Part shown: positions 57,540 through 64,000 of the stretch, piece after piece
Layout: each line of letters starts with the position of its first letter
Numbering within the stretch: position 1 is the first letter of the stretch
Made by a program: the position numbers and the translations under genes
Assembly (NCBI GenBank): GCA_041916775.1
Contig: JAYRYZ010000011.1
Coordinates: 1 to 64,000 of the forward strand
Source of the DNA: UBA2357 sp041916775
Lineage (GTDB): Bacteria > Pseudomonadota > Gammaproteobacteria > Burkholderiales > Rhodocyclaceae
DNA length: 64,000 bases
Direction: 5' to 3'
The notes under the pieces: generated by a model
Told to the model about the DNA's origin: nothing
Seen by the model: only the letters and a program-made list of their open reading frames with translations
The model's database searches: none

Positions 57540-57890
57540 TTAGATCGTTGCGCCCAGAATGGCGCCACCGATCGGCAGGCCCACCGCGCCGAAGATCAGC
57601 ACGCCGACGTAAAACAGGATCGGCGTCATGTTGCGCAACGCGGCCAGCGTGATGAAGGCCACCACGAACGCGATGAAGCCCACCAGGGCGCGCATGCCCG
57701 GTCCCAGATCCTGCAACTGGGTCAGCGCTTCAGCCAGGGGGCCACCGACCGCGGCCAGCGCGGTCAGATCGATCGCGACGGCGTAGCCGGCAAAGAAGGC
57801 CAGGACGGCACCGATGATGAGTGCGCTCAGCGCGACTGTCTTGCGAGAAACGCGGGGCGTGGCCGGAGCGGAGATTGCTGCAGTAGTCAT
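57540..57890 (-). CDS. traA: TraA-like pilin precursor
   Basis: A 116-residue protein with an N-terminal leader (TPRVSRKTVALSALIIGAVL, helix FFAGYAVAIDLTALAA) and two further hydrophobic helices (MRALVGFIAFVVAFITLAAL and ILFYVGVLIFGAVGLPIGGA) in the size and order of F-type prepilins. Position between a small conserved gene and traL, the start of the T4SS gene order, is that of traA. Processing and acetylation sites cannot be read. Confidence 0.82.
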   Translation of the reverse strand: MTTAAISAPATPRVSRKTVALSALIIGAVLAFFAGYAVAIDLTALAAVGGPLAEALTQLQDLGPGMRALVGFIAFVVAFITLAALRNMTPILFYVGVLIFGAVGLPIGGAILGATI

Positions 57891-58138
57891 GATTTTTCCT
57901 CAAGTTGGTTCAGGGTTTGGGTGATGACAGCAAAAGCCCGCATCCGGGACTTCTCGCGTATGTTCGGCACGGTCAGGGCCTCGAGGACGAACGCGGTCGC
58001 GATGTCCTTCAGGTCGAAACGCACCGGAAGTTTCTGGTCGTCGCTCGAGAGCTGAATCGCCTTGATGGCGGCAAAGGCTTCATCCGAGACCAAGATGGCC
58101 TTGTATCCGGGCGTGGTGCTCCGAGCGCGCGTATTCAT
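57887..58138 (-). CDS. Small conserved transfer-operon protein
   Basis: An 83-residue soluble protein (GYKAILVSDEAFAAIKAIQL, RFDLKDIATAFVLEALTVPN, MRAFAVITQTLNQLEEK). The KIAT-like helical pattern resembles a ribbon-helix-helix-type DNA-binding fold, but no definite motif. It overlaps both the OmpA-like gene (ATGG overlap) and the pilin gene by 4 nt. Function unknown; may regulate transfer. Confidence 0.6.
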   Translation of the reverse strand: MNTRARSTTPGYKAILVSDEAFAAIKAIQLSSDDQKLPVRFDLKDIATAFVLEALTVPNIREKSRMRAFAVITQTLNQLEEKS

Positions 58139-58800
58139 TGGGGCAAGTCCTCTGCATGGGTTTGAGGGGTCACGGTGCGGGCTTCAAGGGCCACCCTGCG
58201 ATTGGCGGCGCGCCCGGCGGCGCTGGCGTTGTCGGCCACGTAGCAGCACAGCGGCGCACCGCGGACTTCAAGCGAAACCTGATCGGACGGCACCTGTGAG
58301 CGCACCGCCTCGGCGACACCCTGGGCACGTGCATCCGCAAGCCGGGTGTTGGTGGCCAGCGAGCCGGTGTTGTCCGTGTAGCCCGCCACCGCAACGCGCA
58401 GGACGGTGCCCGCATCGAGCGCGGGCTGGATGGCGTCAATGAAGCTCGCCACGGCCGCCCTGCCCTGCGCATCGAGCTTCGCGCTGCCGCTCCCGAAGCG
58501 CACCGTCCCGATCCGGGGCGAAGCCGTCTGAGCCGGCGAAAGCGGCGCAAGAACCTGGGTACTTGGGCTTGTGCCGGCTGGCACAGACCCGACGAGGGTC
58601 TTGCGGGTCGGGGGCAGTTCTTCGCAACCACGACAGACCTGAAATCCGGGCGCCTGGGCAATCGGCACGACCACCGACAGCCGGGCCGGCACGAGCGGCG
58701 TCTTTGGCGGCTCGCTCGGCGCCGGCGCGGTGCTCGCGCACCCCACCGTGCCAAGCGCGAGCGCCACCGCCAGGAGCCGGAGGGCAGACGTGCTCAGCAT
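58135..58800 (-). CDS. OmpA-like lipoprotein
   Basis: A 221-residue outer-membrane lipoprotein. MLSTSALRLLAVALALGTVG, then C-ASTAPAPSEPPKTPL: lipobox GTVGC with Cys at residue 21. A Pro-rich linker follows and then an OmpA/MotB peptidoglycan-binding domain (IGTVRFGSGSAKLDAQGRAA, VLRVAVAGYTDNTGSLATNT, LADARAQGVAEAVRSQV). It anchors the complex to peptidoglycan. ATG at 58800; the longer ORF is a shadow. Overlaps the transglycosylase gene by 7 nt. Confidence 0.88.
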   Translation of the reverse strand: MLSTSALRLLAVALALGTVGCASTAPAPSEPPKTPLVPARLSVVVPIAQAPGFQVCRGCEELPPTRKTLVGSVPAGTSPSTQVLAPLSPAQTASPRIGTVRFGSGSAKLDAQGRAAVASFIDAIQPALDAGTVLRVAVAGYTDNTGSLATNTRLADARAQGVAEAVRSQVPSDQVSLEVRGAPLCCYVADNASAAGRAANRRVALEARTVTPQTHAEDLPQ

Positions 58801-59297
58801 CGGCCCCGCTCCGACAACTGCTGCATGGCGTTGTAGACCTTCCAGGCGTACTTCGAGCGGGCGGCTTCGCACGCGGCCCCCTTGAGCTGGGTGCAGGCGG
58901 CGTTGTAGGCCCCGGTCGCGGTCCAGCTATCGCCGTGGCGCTGCTTGAGATCGGCGAGGATCTCGGCCCCAACCTCGATGTTGGTGCAGGCGTCCATCAA
59001 GGCTTCGAGTGTGATCCCGCGCTTCTCCAGTCTGGGCAGCCAGCGCGAGTTGATCTGCATCAGGCCGATATCCACGCTGTTTGTGCGCGCCTGATGGGAT
59101 GTGTTCATTGCCTGCGGACGCATCGACGACTCGACGCAGGCATGCGCCTTCAGTTCGAGCGGATGAAGTTGATAGCGCTCGGCCACCCGCGCCCAGCAGC
59201 CGTCGTCCGGACTGATGGCCTGAAGCGGGGATGAGAGCAGCAGCAGGAGGATGACAGCAGGACCACGCACTTTCGTTTCGCATCGAGTTATCAACAT
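58794..59297 (-). CDS. Lytic transglycosylase (SLT family)
   Basis: A 167-residue secreted murein hydrolase. A signal peptide (AVILLLLLSSPLQA) precedes the SLT domain: catalytic Glu in KAHACVESSMRPQAMN, then SVDIGLMQINSRWLPRLEKR, CTNIEVGAEILADLKQRHGD and ATGAYNAACTQLKG. It opens peptidoglycan for the channel. First gene of the - strand transfer operon; the start at 59297 lies 34 nt from the operator copy at 59331-59350. An ATG-adjacent TAGAGTTACCCC element may be its -10 (near leaderless). Confidence 0.93.
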   Translation of the reverse strand: MLITRCETKVRGPAVILLLLLSSPLQAISPDDGCWARVAERYQLHPLELKAHACVESSMRPQAMNTSHQARTNSVDIGLMQINSRWLPRLEKRGITLEALMDACTNIEVGAEILADLKQRHGDSWTATGAYNAACTQLKGAACEAARSKYAWKVYNAMQQLSERGRC

Positions 59298-59316
59298 GGG
59301 GTAACTCTAACGACAT

Positions 59317-59364
59317 GACCCCCTGAAAAACCGGACAAAGATTTGTACGGTTTTTCAGGGGGTC
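59317..59364. repeat. Perfect 17-bp inverted repeat with operator in the loop
   Basis: GACCCCCTGAAAAACCG (59317-59333) and its exact complement (59348-59364) flank a 14-nt loop that contains ACAAA-GA-TTTGT. Could be a terminator for both directions or a regulator site; the T-rich part is symmetric. Confidence 0.7.
59331..59350 (-). promoter_or_regulatory. Operator copy A (- strand transfer operon)
   Basis: On the - strand: CCGTACAAATCTTTGTCCGG, holding the dyad ACAAA-TC-TTTGT, followed by TTTTTC, then 21 nt downstream of the CCGG end TAGAGT and 6 nt later the transglycosylase ATG. Same layout as copy B. Confidence 0.65.
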
Positions 59365-59664
59365 GGTGTGATAGACTCATGAACCCTTGGGCGCTCGCTT
59401 TGCGCGAAATTCAAAACGCCTTTCAAGACAAATGGTTAGCGGCGTAACATCGAAACGGCATCAAACGATGACATCGGCAAAGGTGAAAGGCCCGATTCAA
59501 AGGGCGGCTTCGCGTAACTAAAATTCACCGTTACGCGAAGCCCAAATGGATTGTGAAGGGTCTTACGGGGAAAGGCGGACAGCCCTGAAATCAAGGGCTT
59601 ACGGTAATTGATGGCTGCGCCGAAAAAAGGGCGCAGCATTATACACCCCTCATACCCGGAATAA

Positions 59665-59684
59665 CCGTACAAATCTTTGTCGGG
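59665..59684 (+). promoter_or_regulatory. Operator copy B (+ strand relaxase operon)
   Basis: On the + strand: CCGTACAAATCTTTGTCGGG followed by TTTTTC; 21 nt after its end comes TAGGAT (59706-59711) and 6 nt later the ATG at 59718. Spacing is identical to copy A, so one regulator probably controls both transfer operons. TAGGAT may be a -10 (near leaderless) or, as AGGA, a ribosome binding site. Confidence 0.65.
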
Positions 59685-59717
59685 TTTTTCGGGGTATCCC
59701 TGCGCTAGGATTTGCGC

Positions 59718-60194
59718 ATGGATACCGACCTGCCTCCCACCGAATCCGCCCGAAGCGCCCCCAAACGCCAGCGCCAGATCCGCGGCATGTTGAACACATG
59801 CGGTCTGCTCCACTGGCACGGGACGCTCGAGGCCTGGCTCGCCGACTACACCGATCTCGCCCGCGTCGTCGATAACGATGAGGAAGAGCCTGCTGCCGCG
59901 GTGATGAAGCTGCTGCGCAAAGCCTGCAGCCTGTCGGCGCGTCCCAATGACGCGGAGTTTGCGGCGATGCTGGCCGCCCTCGACTTCTTCGATTACCGGA
60001 TACTGCGCGCCCCGCCCGCACCACGCCCGGTGTTCGAGGGTGCCGAGGTGTGGAATCCCACCACGAGTTCGCTCAGGGCGTTCTGTGAGGGCTATGCCAT
60101 CGGCGGCTATCGTGGCCTGAGTCCATACCCGCCGCCGGATGTGACCATCCTGCACCTGTTGCGCGCACTGCGCCAACGCCGTCGCCATGATTGA
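59718..60194 (+). CDS. Small protein preceding the relaxase
   Basis: A 158-residue soluble protein (KRQRQIRGMLNTCGLLHWHG, AMLAALDFFDYRILRAPPAP, LRAFCEGYAIGGYRGLSPYP). Start at the ATG 59718 (the TTG at 59712 is one codon pair earlier). Its end overlaps traI by 8 nt, so it belongs to the relaxase operon. In SXT-like ICEs a small gene also precedes traI. No family recognised; could be a relaxosome accessory. Confidence 0.65.
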   Translation: MDTDLPPTESARSAPKRQRQIRGMLNTCGLLHWHGTLEAWLADYTDLARVVDNDEEEPAAAVMKLLRKACSLSARPNDAEFAAMLAALDFFDYRILRAPPAPRPVFEGAEVWNPTTSSLRAFCEGYAIGGYRGLSPYPPPDVTILHLLRALRQRRRHD

Positions 60195-62373
60195 TGGCAC
60201 GAGCCTTACTGGACTTGTGCTTGTCGCGGGTGGCATTGTCGGCCTCGGCTTGCTGGCCATCCAGTTTCGACGTGGCCACGATGCGCCCGCACCTCCCCCC
60301 GACACGACGGGTGCGAAGGCACCTTTTGTAGCGCCCGAGGCGACGCTGCCGGTCATGTCGGCCAGTGAGTTGCTGCGACACACCGACGCCTTGAGCGCGA
60401 TCACGCGCGCCCGCGCTGTATCAGGGTTGAACGACGGCACCTGGGACGGGCATCTCGCGCCCGTCATCGAACGCACGGCGGAACTGGTCCAGTTGCTGCC
60501 TGCCTCCGAGTCTCATCATCACGCCCATCCGGGGGGCCTGCTGATCCATCTGTGCGAAACCGTCGAGTCGGCGCTGCGGTTACGCCGCGGCGTGATCCTG
60601 CCGCCCGGGCGGGCCGCTGACGAGGTGAGCCAACTGAAGCATCGGTGGACGGTCGCGCTGGCGATCGCCGCCCTCCTCCACGACATCGGTAAGCCGGTCG
60701 CGGACGTGCGTGTGCGCCTGTACGGACCCGACCATCACGGCACCATCTGGAACGCGCTGGCCGGCTCCATGGTGGATGCCGGCGTCTGCGCGTATGCGGT
60801 GGACTTTCCACCGGAGGCGCAACGCGACTACGGGGCACACCAGAAGCTCGGGGCACTGTTGCTGCAGCGCCTGGTCGCCCCGAGGACGCTCGCCTGGCTC
60901 GCCGACGACGAAGTGCTGATGCGCGCGCTGCTGGGCTATCTGTCAGCCGAAGCCGGCACCGCGAATCCGCTCGCGGATCTCGTCAAGCGCGGCGAGGCCG
61001 AGAGCGTGCGCGCGAATCTGAAGGCCGGACCCCGAACCCGCTTTGCGACCGCACGCGCGGTGCCCCTGATCGAACGGCTGATGAATGCGCTGCGGCGCAT
61101 GCTCGCCGAAGGTGGGCAGCTACCGTTGAATCGGCCCGGGGGGGCCGGCTATGTCTTCGAGGGGGAAGTGTGGTTCGCTGCCGCGCGCCTGGCGAACGGC
61201 GTTCGCGACTACCTGGTGGCGAACGAGTCGGCCGCGGCGATTCCGGGCGTGGACAAGAACGACCGGCTTTTCGATGTGTGGCAGGACTACGGCGCGTGCA
61301 TCGTCAATCCGAGCACGGGACTGGCGCTATGGGGCGGACGGATCGAGTTCGACGACAGCATTGGCCATGCCGGCTACGACCTGCCCGCGATGTTGCGCTT
61401 CCCGCTGTCACTGTTGTTCGAGAGCCCGGCGCACTACCCCCAGCCAATGCCGGGTCGGATCATTGCGCTCGTGCCTGGCGCAGTCACCCAACCGTCAGGA
61501 ACTGGGGCAGAAACGCCTGTCGAGTCACCGATGAGGCAGGCTACACCGCTGCATCAAACGGACGAAGATACGGCACTGGGGCAGTCGCAAGCCGGTTCTG
61601 GCACATCTGAAACGGCGGCACACCCGCCGCCACCTGCGCTTGCGAAGAACGTTAAACAGGACACCCATACCGCTGCGCAAGCGCTCTCGATCGCCGCACC
61701 TGCGCAGATCGAGTCCGGTCCAGTTTCGGTCCCGAAATCTGCGTTTCTCGATGACGACGACTCGGCGTCTGCCGCTTCACTGCGCACACCCCGCCCGCCT
61801 AGAACCAGCAAAGCGCAAGCCGAGCCCTCTGCCGATAAGTGCGATGTGCAGTCTCTCGCGCCCGTCGCCCCGGCACTGGCGCTACCCCCCGGAACGGCAG
61901 CGAAATCTTCGAGCGGCCCGTCGTCTGGCGCAGTCGCGTTCATGGCCTGGGTGCAGCGCGGGGTCGCGGACGGCTCGCTGGCGTACAACACCGTGGGCGC
62001 CATGGTGCATTTCGTGAAGTACGGCACCCAGATCGGTGTCTTGCTGGTCTCCCCCTCGATCTTCCGTCACTACGCCAGTAGCGGCGAAGCCGAGCCCGCG
62101 AAGAAGGAGAGCGATGCGCCGGGACAAGCCACCCAGCGGGCGCTGTCGAACTCCGGCTGGCATCTCAAGGGCTCGGGCGGCAAGAACATCTGGCCTTACC
62201 AAGTGATGAGGAAGGGCGACAAGGGCGGAAACCTGCTCAACGGCTTCCTGATCCTCGAGCCCGAACGCTTCTTCGATCCCGTGCCACCGCCGAACGACCG
62301 TCTGGTGCTGTGGCACACCCCTGCCCCTTCGCGTAAGGATAAGGAGAGTCCTCCAAATGGCTTATCCGCTTGA
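60187..62373 (+). CDS. traI: MOBH-family relaxase TraI
   Basis: A 728-residue relaxase of the MOBH/SXT TraI class. An N-terminal hydrophobic segment (residues 8-27) precedes the TraI_2 domain, whose HHHAHPGGLLIH (residues 110-121) and ALLHDIGKPVADVRVRLYGP, then DHHGTIWN form the HD-type metal site that characterises MOBH. A Pro/Ala/Ser-rich linker (about 430-560) leads to a C-terminal DUF1528-type domain (AVAFMAWVQRGVADGSLAYN, MVHFVKYGTQIGVLLVSPSI). It nicks oriT and carries the strand into the recipient. Overlaps the next gene by 17 nt. Confidence 0.93.
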   Translation: MIDGTSLTGLVLVAGGIVGLGLLAIQFRRGHDAPAPPPDTTGAKAPFVAPEATLPVMSASELLRHTDALSAITRARAVSGLNDGTWDGHLAPVIERTAELVQLLPASESHHHAHPGGLLIHLCETVESALRLRRGVILPPGRAADEVSQLKHRWTVALAIAALLHDIGKPVADVRVRLYGPDHHGTIWNALAGSMVDAGVCAYAVDFPPEAQRDYGAHQKLGALLLQRLVAPRTLAWLADDEVLMRALLGYLSAEAGTANPLADLVKRGEAESVRANLKAGPRTRFATARAVPLIERLMNALRRMLAEGGQLPLNRPGGAGYVFEGEVWFAAARLANGVRDYLVANESAAAIPGVDKNDRLFDVWQDYGACIVNPSTGLALWGGRIEFDDSIGHAGYDLPAMLRFPLSLLFESPAHYPQPMPGRIIALVPGAVTQPSGTGAETPVESPMRQATPLHQTDEDTALGQSQAGSGTSETAAHPPPPALAKNVKQDTHTAAQALSIAAPAQIESGPVSVPKSAFLDDDDSASAASLRTPRPPRTSKAQAEPSADKCDVQSLAPVAPALALPPGTAAKSSSGPSSGAVAFMAWVQRGVADGSLAYNTVGAMVHFVKYGTQIGVLLVSPSIFRHYASSGEAEPAKKESDAPGQATQRALSNSGWHLKGSGGKNIWPYQVMRKGDKGGNLLNGFLILEPERFFDPVPPPNDRLVLWHTPAPSRKDKESPPNGLSA

Positions 62374-64000
62374 AGCGCTGCTTCGCCCCCCGTATGAATG
62401 GCTGGCGAGCGCGGGCTTCGCCACTGGCGCCGGCGTGCTCGCGCTCGATGCGCGGTTTGCAGACCCGAGTTGGTTCATCCTGCCCCGATCGTGGGCGCTT
62501 CTCCTCGCAATGGGGCTACTGACCCTCGCGATCTGGCGCTTCGCACAAGGTCTCAAGGTCGTGCGCTACCAGCGCAACCTGCGCACGCTCCAGCGCTACG
62601 TCCTGCGCCCGGACGAGATCCCATGGTCACGCGAGCATCTCTTTCTCGGTCGTGGCTTTCACTGGGATCAGCGACACACCCAGCGCCTGTTCGACGCGCG
62701 CGAGCCGCATGCGCGTAAGTACGTCGAGCAGCGCCGGCTGTACCGTTGGGCGCGCAAGTTCGAGGTCTGGGCGGAACATCGACCAAGCTGGGCGCCACTC
62801 ACCCGCTACACCCGCTCAGCGGCGTGGTGGAACCCTGCCGCGCCGCTGCCCGATGTCGGCGGCGACCCGTGCCTGCACGGGGTCGAGCCCGACGAGGTTG
62901 ATGTTCTGACCGCGTTGTCAAACCGCGTGGGTCATATGCTGGTCCTGGGTACGACCCGCGTCGGCAAGACGCGGTTTGAGGAGATCCTGGCCACCCAGGA
63001 TATTCGCCGCGGCGATGTCGTGGTCGTGTTCGATCCCAAGGGCGATCTGGCACTCCTGAAGCGCATGTACGCGGAAGCCAAGCGCGCCGGGCGGCTCGAT
63101 CACTTTTACGTCTTCCACCTCGGCTACCCGGACATCTCTGCACGCTACAACCCGGTCGGCAGTTTCGAGCGCATCACCGAAGTCGCGACCCGGACCAGCG
63201 ACCCGCTGCCCGATGAGGGCAATTCGGCGGCGTTCAAGGAGTTTGTCTGGCGTTTCGTGAACGTGCTGGCCAAGGCAATGTTCGCGCTCGGCGAGCGGCC
63301 CGATTTTGCCAAGCTCTACGCCTATGCGGTCGATACCGAATCCCTCGCGGTGCGCTACCTTGAGCATTGGCTCGACGATGCCCGCCCCGCGTGGCGCGAC
63401 GAGTTCGACTTCGACGAAGCTGCGGTCGCGAAGGACAAGACCAAGTCCGAGCAGGCGAGAAAGACCGGTCGGACGCTGCGAACGATCTCGTTGATGCTCT
63501 ATGTGCGGGAGAAGCAGTTGCGCGAGCCTGTTGCGGATGCGCTCATGAGCGTGCTGGGCAACGACCGGACCTATTTCGAGAAGCTCGTTTCCAGCCTCTA
63601 TCCGCTGATGGAGAAACTCACGACCGGCAAGACTGCGGACCTGATCGCGCCGGACTACGCGGATCTTGACGATACCCGCCCGATCCTCGATTGGCTGCAG
63701 GTCATCAACGAGGGCGGGATCGTCTATGTCGGCCTCGACTCGCTGTCCGATCACGAAGTCGCCTCCGCGATCGGCGGCGCGATGTTCTCGGATCTCACCA
63801 GCGTCGCAGGCACGATCTACAAGCATGGCGCCGATGTCGGCCAGGCCGAAGCGACGCCGAAGCGCATGCTTTCGCTGCATGCCGACGAGTTCAACGAGCT
63901 CGTCGGCGACAGCTTTATTCCAATGGTGAACAAGGCCGGCGGCGCAGGCTATCAAGTCACCGCTTACACGCAGACATGGCATGACGTCGAAGCCCGGATC
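62357..64000 (+). CDS. traD: TraD conjugative coupling protein (partial, runs off the window)
   Basis: Open from the ATG at 62357 (AAGGAG upstream) to the last base, 548 codons without stop, so it continues beyond 64000. Two N-terminal hydrophobic helices (near residues 13-30 and 38-60) anchor it; Walker A HMLVLGTTRVGKTRFEEILA lies near residue 200, DVVVVFDPKGDLALL follows, and Walker B-like MLSLHADEFNELVGDSFIPM near 505 precedes a QTWHDVEARI end. Matches SXT/TOL-type TraD, which couples relaxase-bound DNA to the channel. Confidence 0.93.
   Translation, partial: MAYPLEALLRPPYEWLASAGFATGAGVLALDARFADPSWFILPRSWALLLAMGLLTLAIWRFAQGLKVVRYQRNLRTLQRYVLRPDEIPWSREHLFLGRGFHWDQRHTQRLFDAREPHARKYVEQRRLYRWARKFEVWAEHRPSWAPLTRYTRSAAWWNPAAPLPDVGGDPCLHGVEPDEVDVLTALSNRVGHMLVLGTTRVGKTRFEEILATQDIRRGDVVVVFDPKGDLALLKRMYAEAKRAGRLDHFYVFHLGYPDISARYNPVGSFERITEVATRTSDPLPDEGNSAAFKEFVWRFVNVLAKAMFALGERPDFAKLYAYAVDTESLAVRYLEHWLDDARPAWRDEFDFDEAAVAKDKTKSEQARKTGRTLRTISLMLYVREKQLREPVADALMSVLGNDRTYFEKLVSSLYPLMEKLTTGKTADLIAPDYADLDDTRPILDWLQVINEGGIVYVGLDSLSDHEVASAIGGAMFSDLTSVAGTIYKHGADVGQAEATPKRMLSLHADEFNELVGDSFIPMVNKAGGAGYQVTAYTQTWHDVEARI

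Larger units (their letters stand above)
59298..59717. promoter_or_regulatory. Hairpin-rich divergent control region, candidate oriT
   Basis: A 420-nt gene-free region between the two divergent transfer operons. Besides the operators it holds: GGCTTCGCGTAAC (59506-59518) with GTTACGCGAAGCC (59530-59542), a perfect 13-bp stem; AGCCCT/AGGGCT (about 59581-59599); and GCTGCGCC/GGCGCAGC separated by GAAAAAAG (about 59612-59635). The dense inverted repeats, lack of genes and position next to the relaxase operon make it the best oriT candidate in the window, but no nic-site consensus is recognised. Confidence 0.5.

Noticed and set aside
1..64000. CRISPR array, integrase, tRNA or rRNA genes
   Set aside because: No regularly spaced direct repeats, no tyrosine integrase motifs and no RNA gene were found on reading the window; the element's ends must lie outside.

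Overview
The window (about 62% GC by eye, betaproteobacterial in style; Rhodocyclales or Burkholderiales relatives would fit, but there is no 16S or housekeeping gene to prove it) is most of one large integrative and conjugative element (ICE). It carries a maintenance module, a string of small ICE genes with unusual structured leaders, a nested defence/mobile-element island, and a nearly complete F/SXT-type conjugation machine. No integrase, att site, tRNA, rRNA or CRISPR array was found; both element ends lie outside the window.

Layout. (1) 1-7.4 kb, + strand except 4.0-5.4 kb: a DUF3158-like gene, ssb, traT (surface exclusion lipoprotein), an SNF2-type helicase, a convergent kfrA / winged-helix / WGR operon, a small Xre regulator, a zinc-ribbon gene and an S49 (SppA-like) peptidase. 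(2) 7.4-21.6 kb, + strand: ICE accessory genes including a DUF3577 (STY4534-type) replication protein, DUF3275, radC, a DUF6094-like adenine methylase, a second very large SNF2 helicase, a C5 cytosine methylase and about ten unrecognised small proteins. Almost every gene or gene pair has its own structured leader; seven leaders share one pseudoknot topology with compensatory base changes. (3) 21.6-34.6 kb: a nested island that interrupts a backbone gene at about 21.6 kb. It holds a serine recombinase lacking its catalytic serine, a nuclease-methylase fusion paired with a PHP-SMC-type ATPase, a Tn3-type tnpR with a TA pair, an AcrVA2-like gene and one Tn3-type terminal repeat, and a C5 methylase with a GHKL ATPase-nuclease. 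(4) 34.8-39.7 kb: an SprT-like gene, a mazEF remnant whose mazF is split by an 879-bp mini-Tn3 element carrying its own higBA-like pair (perfect 5-bp target duplication), and small membrane/unknown genes. (5) 39.7-59.3 kb, - strand: traG, H, F, N, trbC, traU, W, signal peptidase, trbI, traC, V, dsbC, traB, K, E, L, pilin, OmpA-like lipoprotein and lytic transglycosylase, tightly overlapping. (6) 59.3-64 kb: a divergent control region with matched operator copies, then a small gene, the MOBH relaxase traI and the start of the coupling protein traD, which runs off the window.

How it works together: the relaxase and coupling protein process and deliver DNA to the F-like type IV channel; TraT limits redundant mating; ssb, helicases, KfrA and the DUF3577 protein serve replication and maintenance; RadC and the methylases probably protect the element on entry; the nested cassettes add phage defence, counter-defence and addiction. 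All functions are inferred from reading motifs and gene order; no database search was possible.
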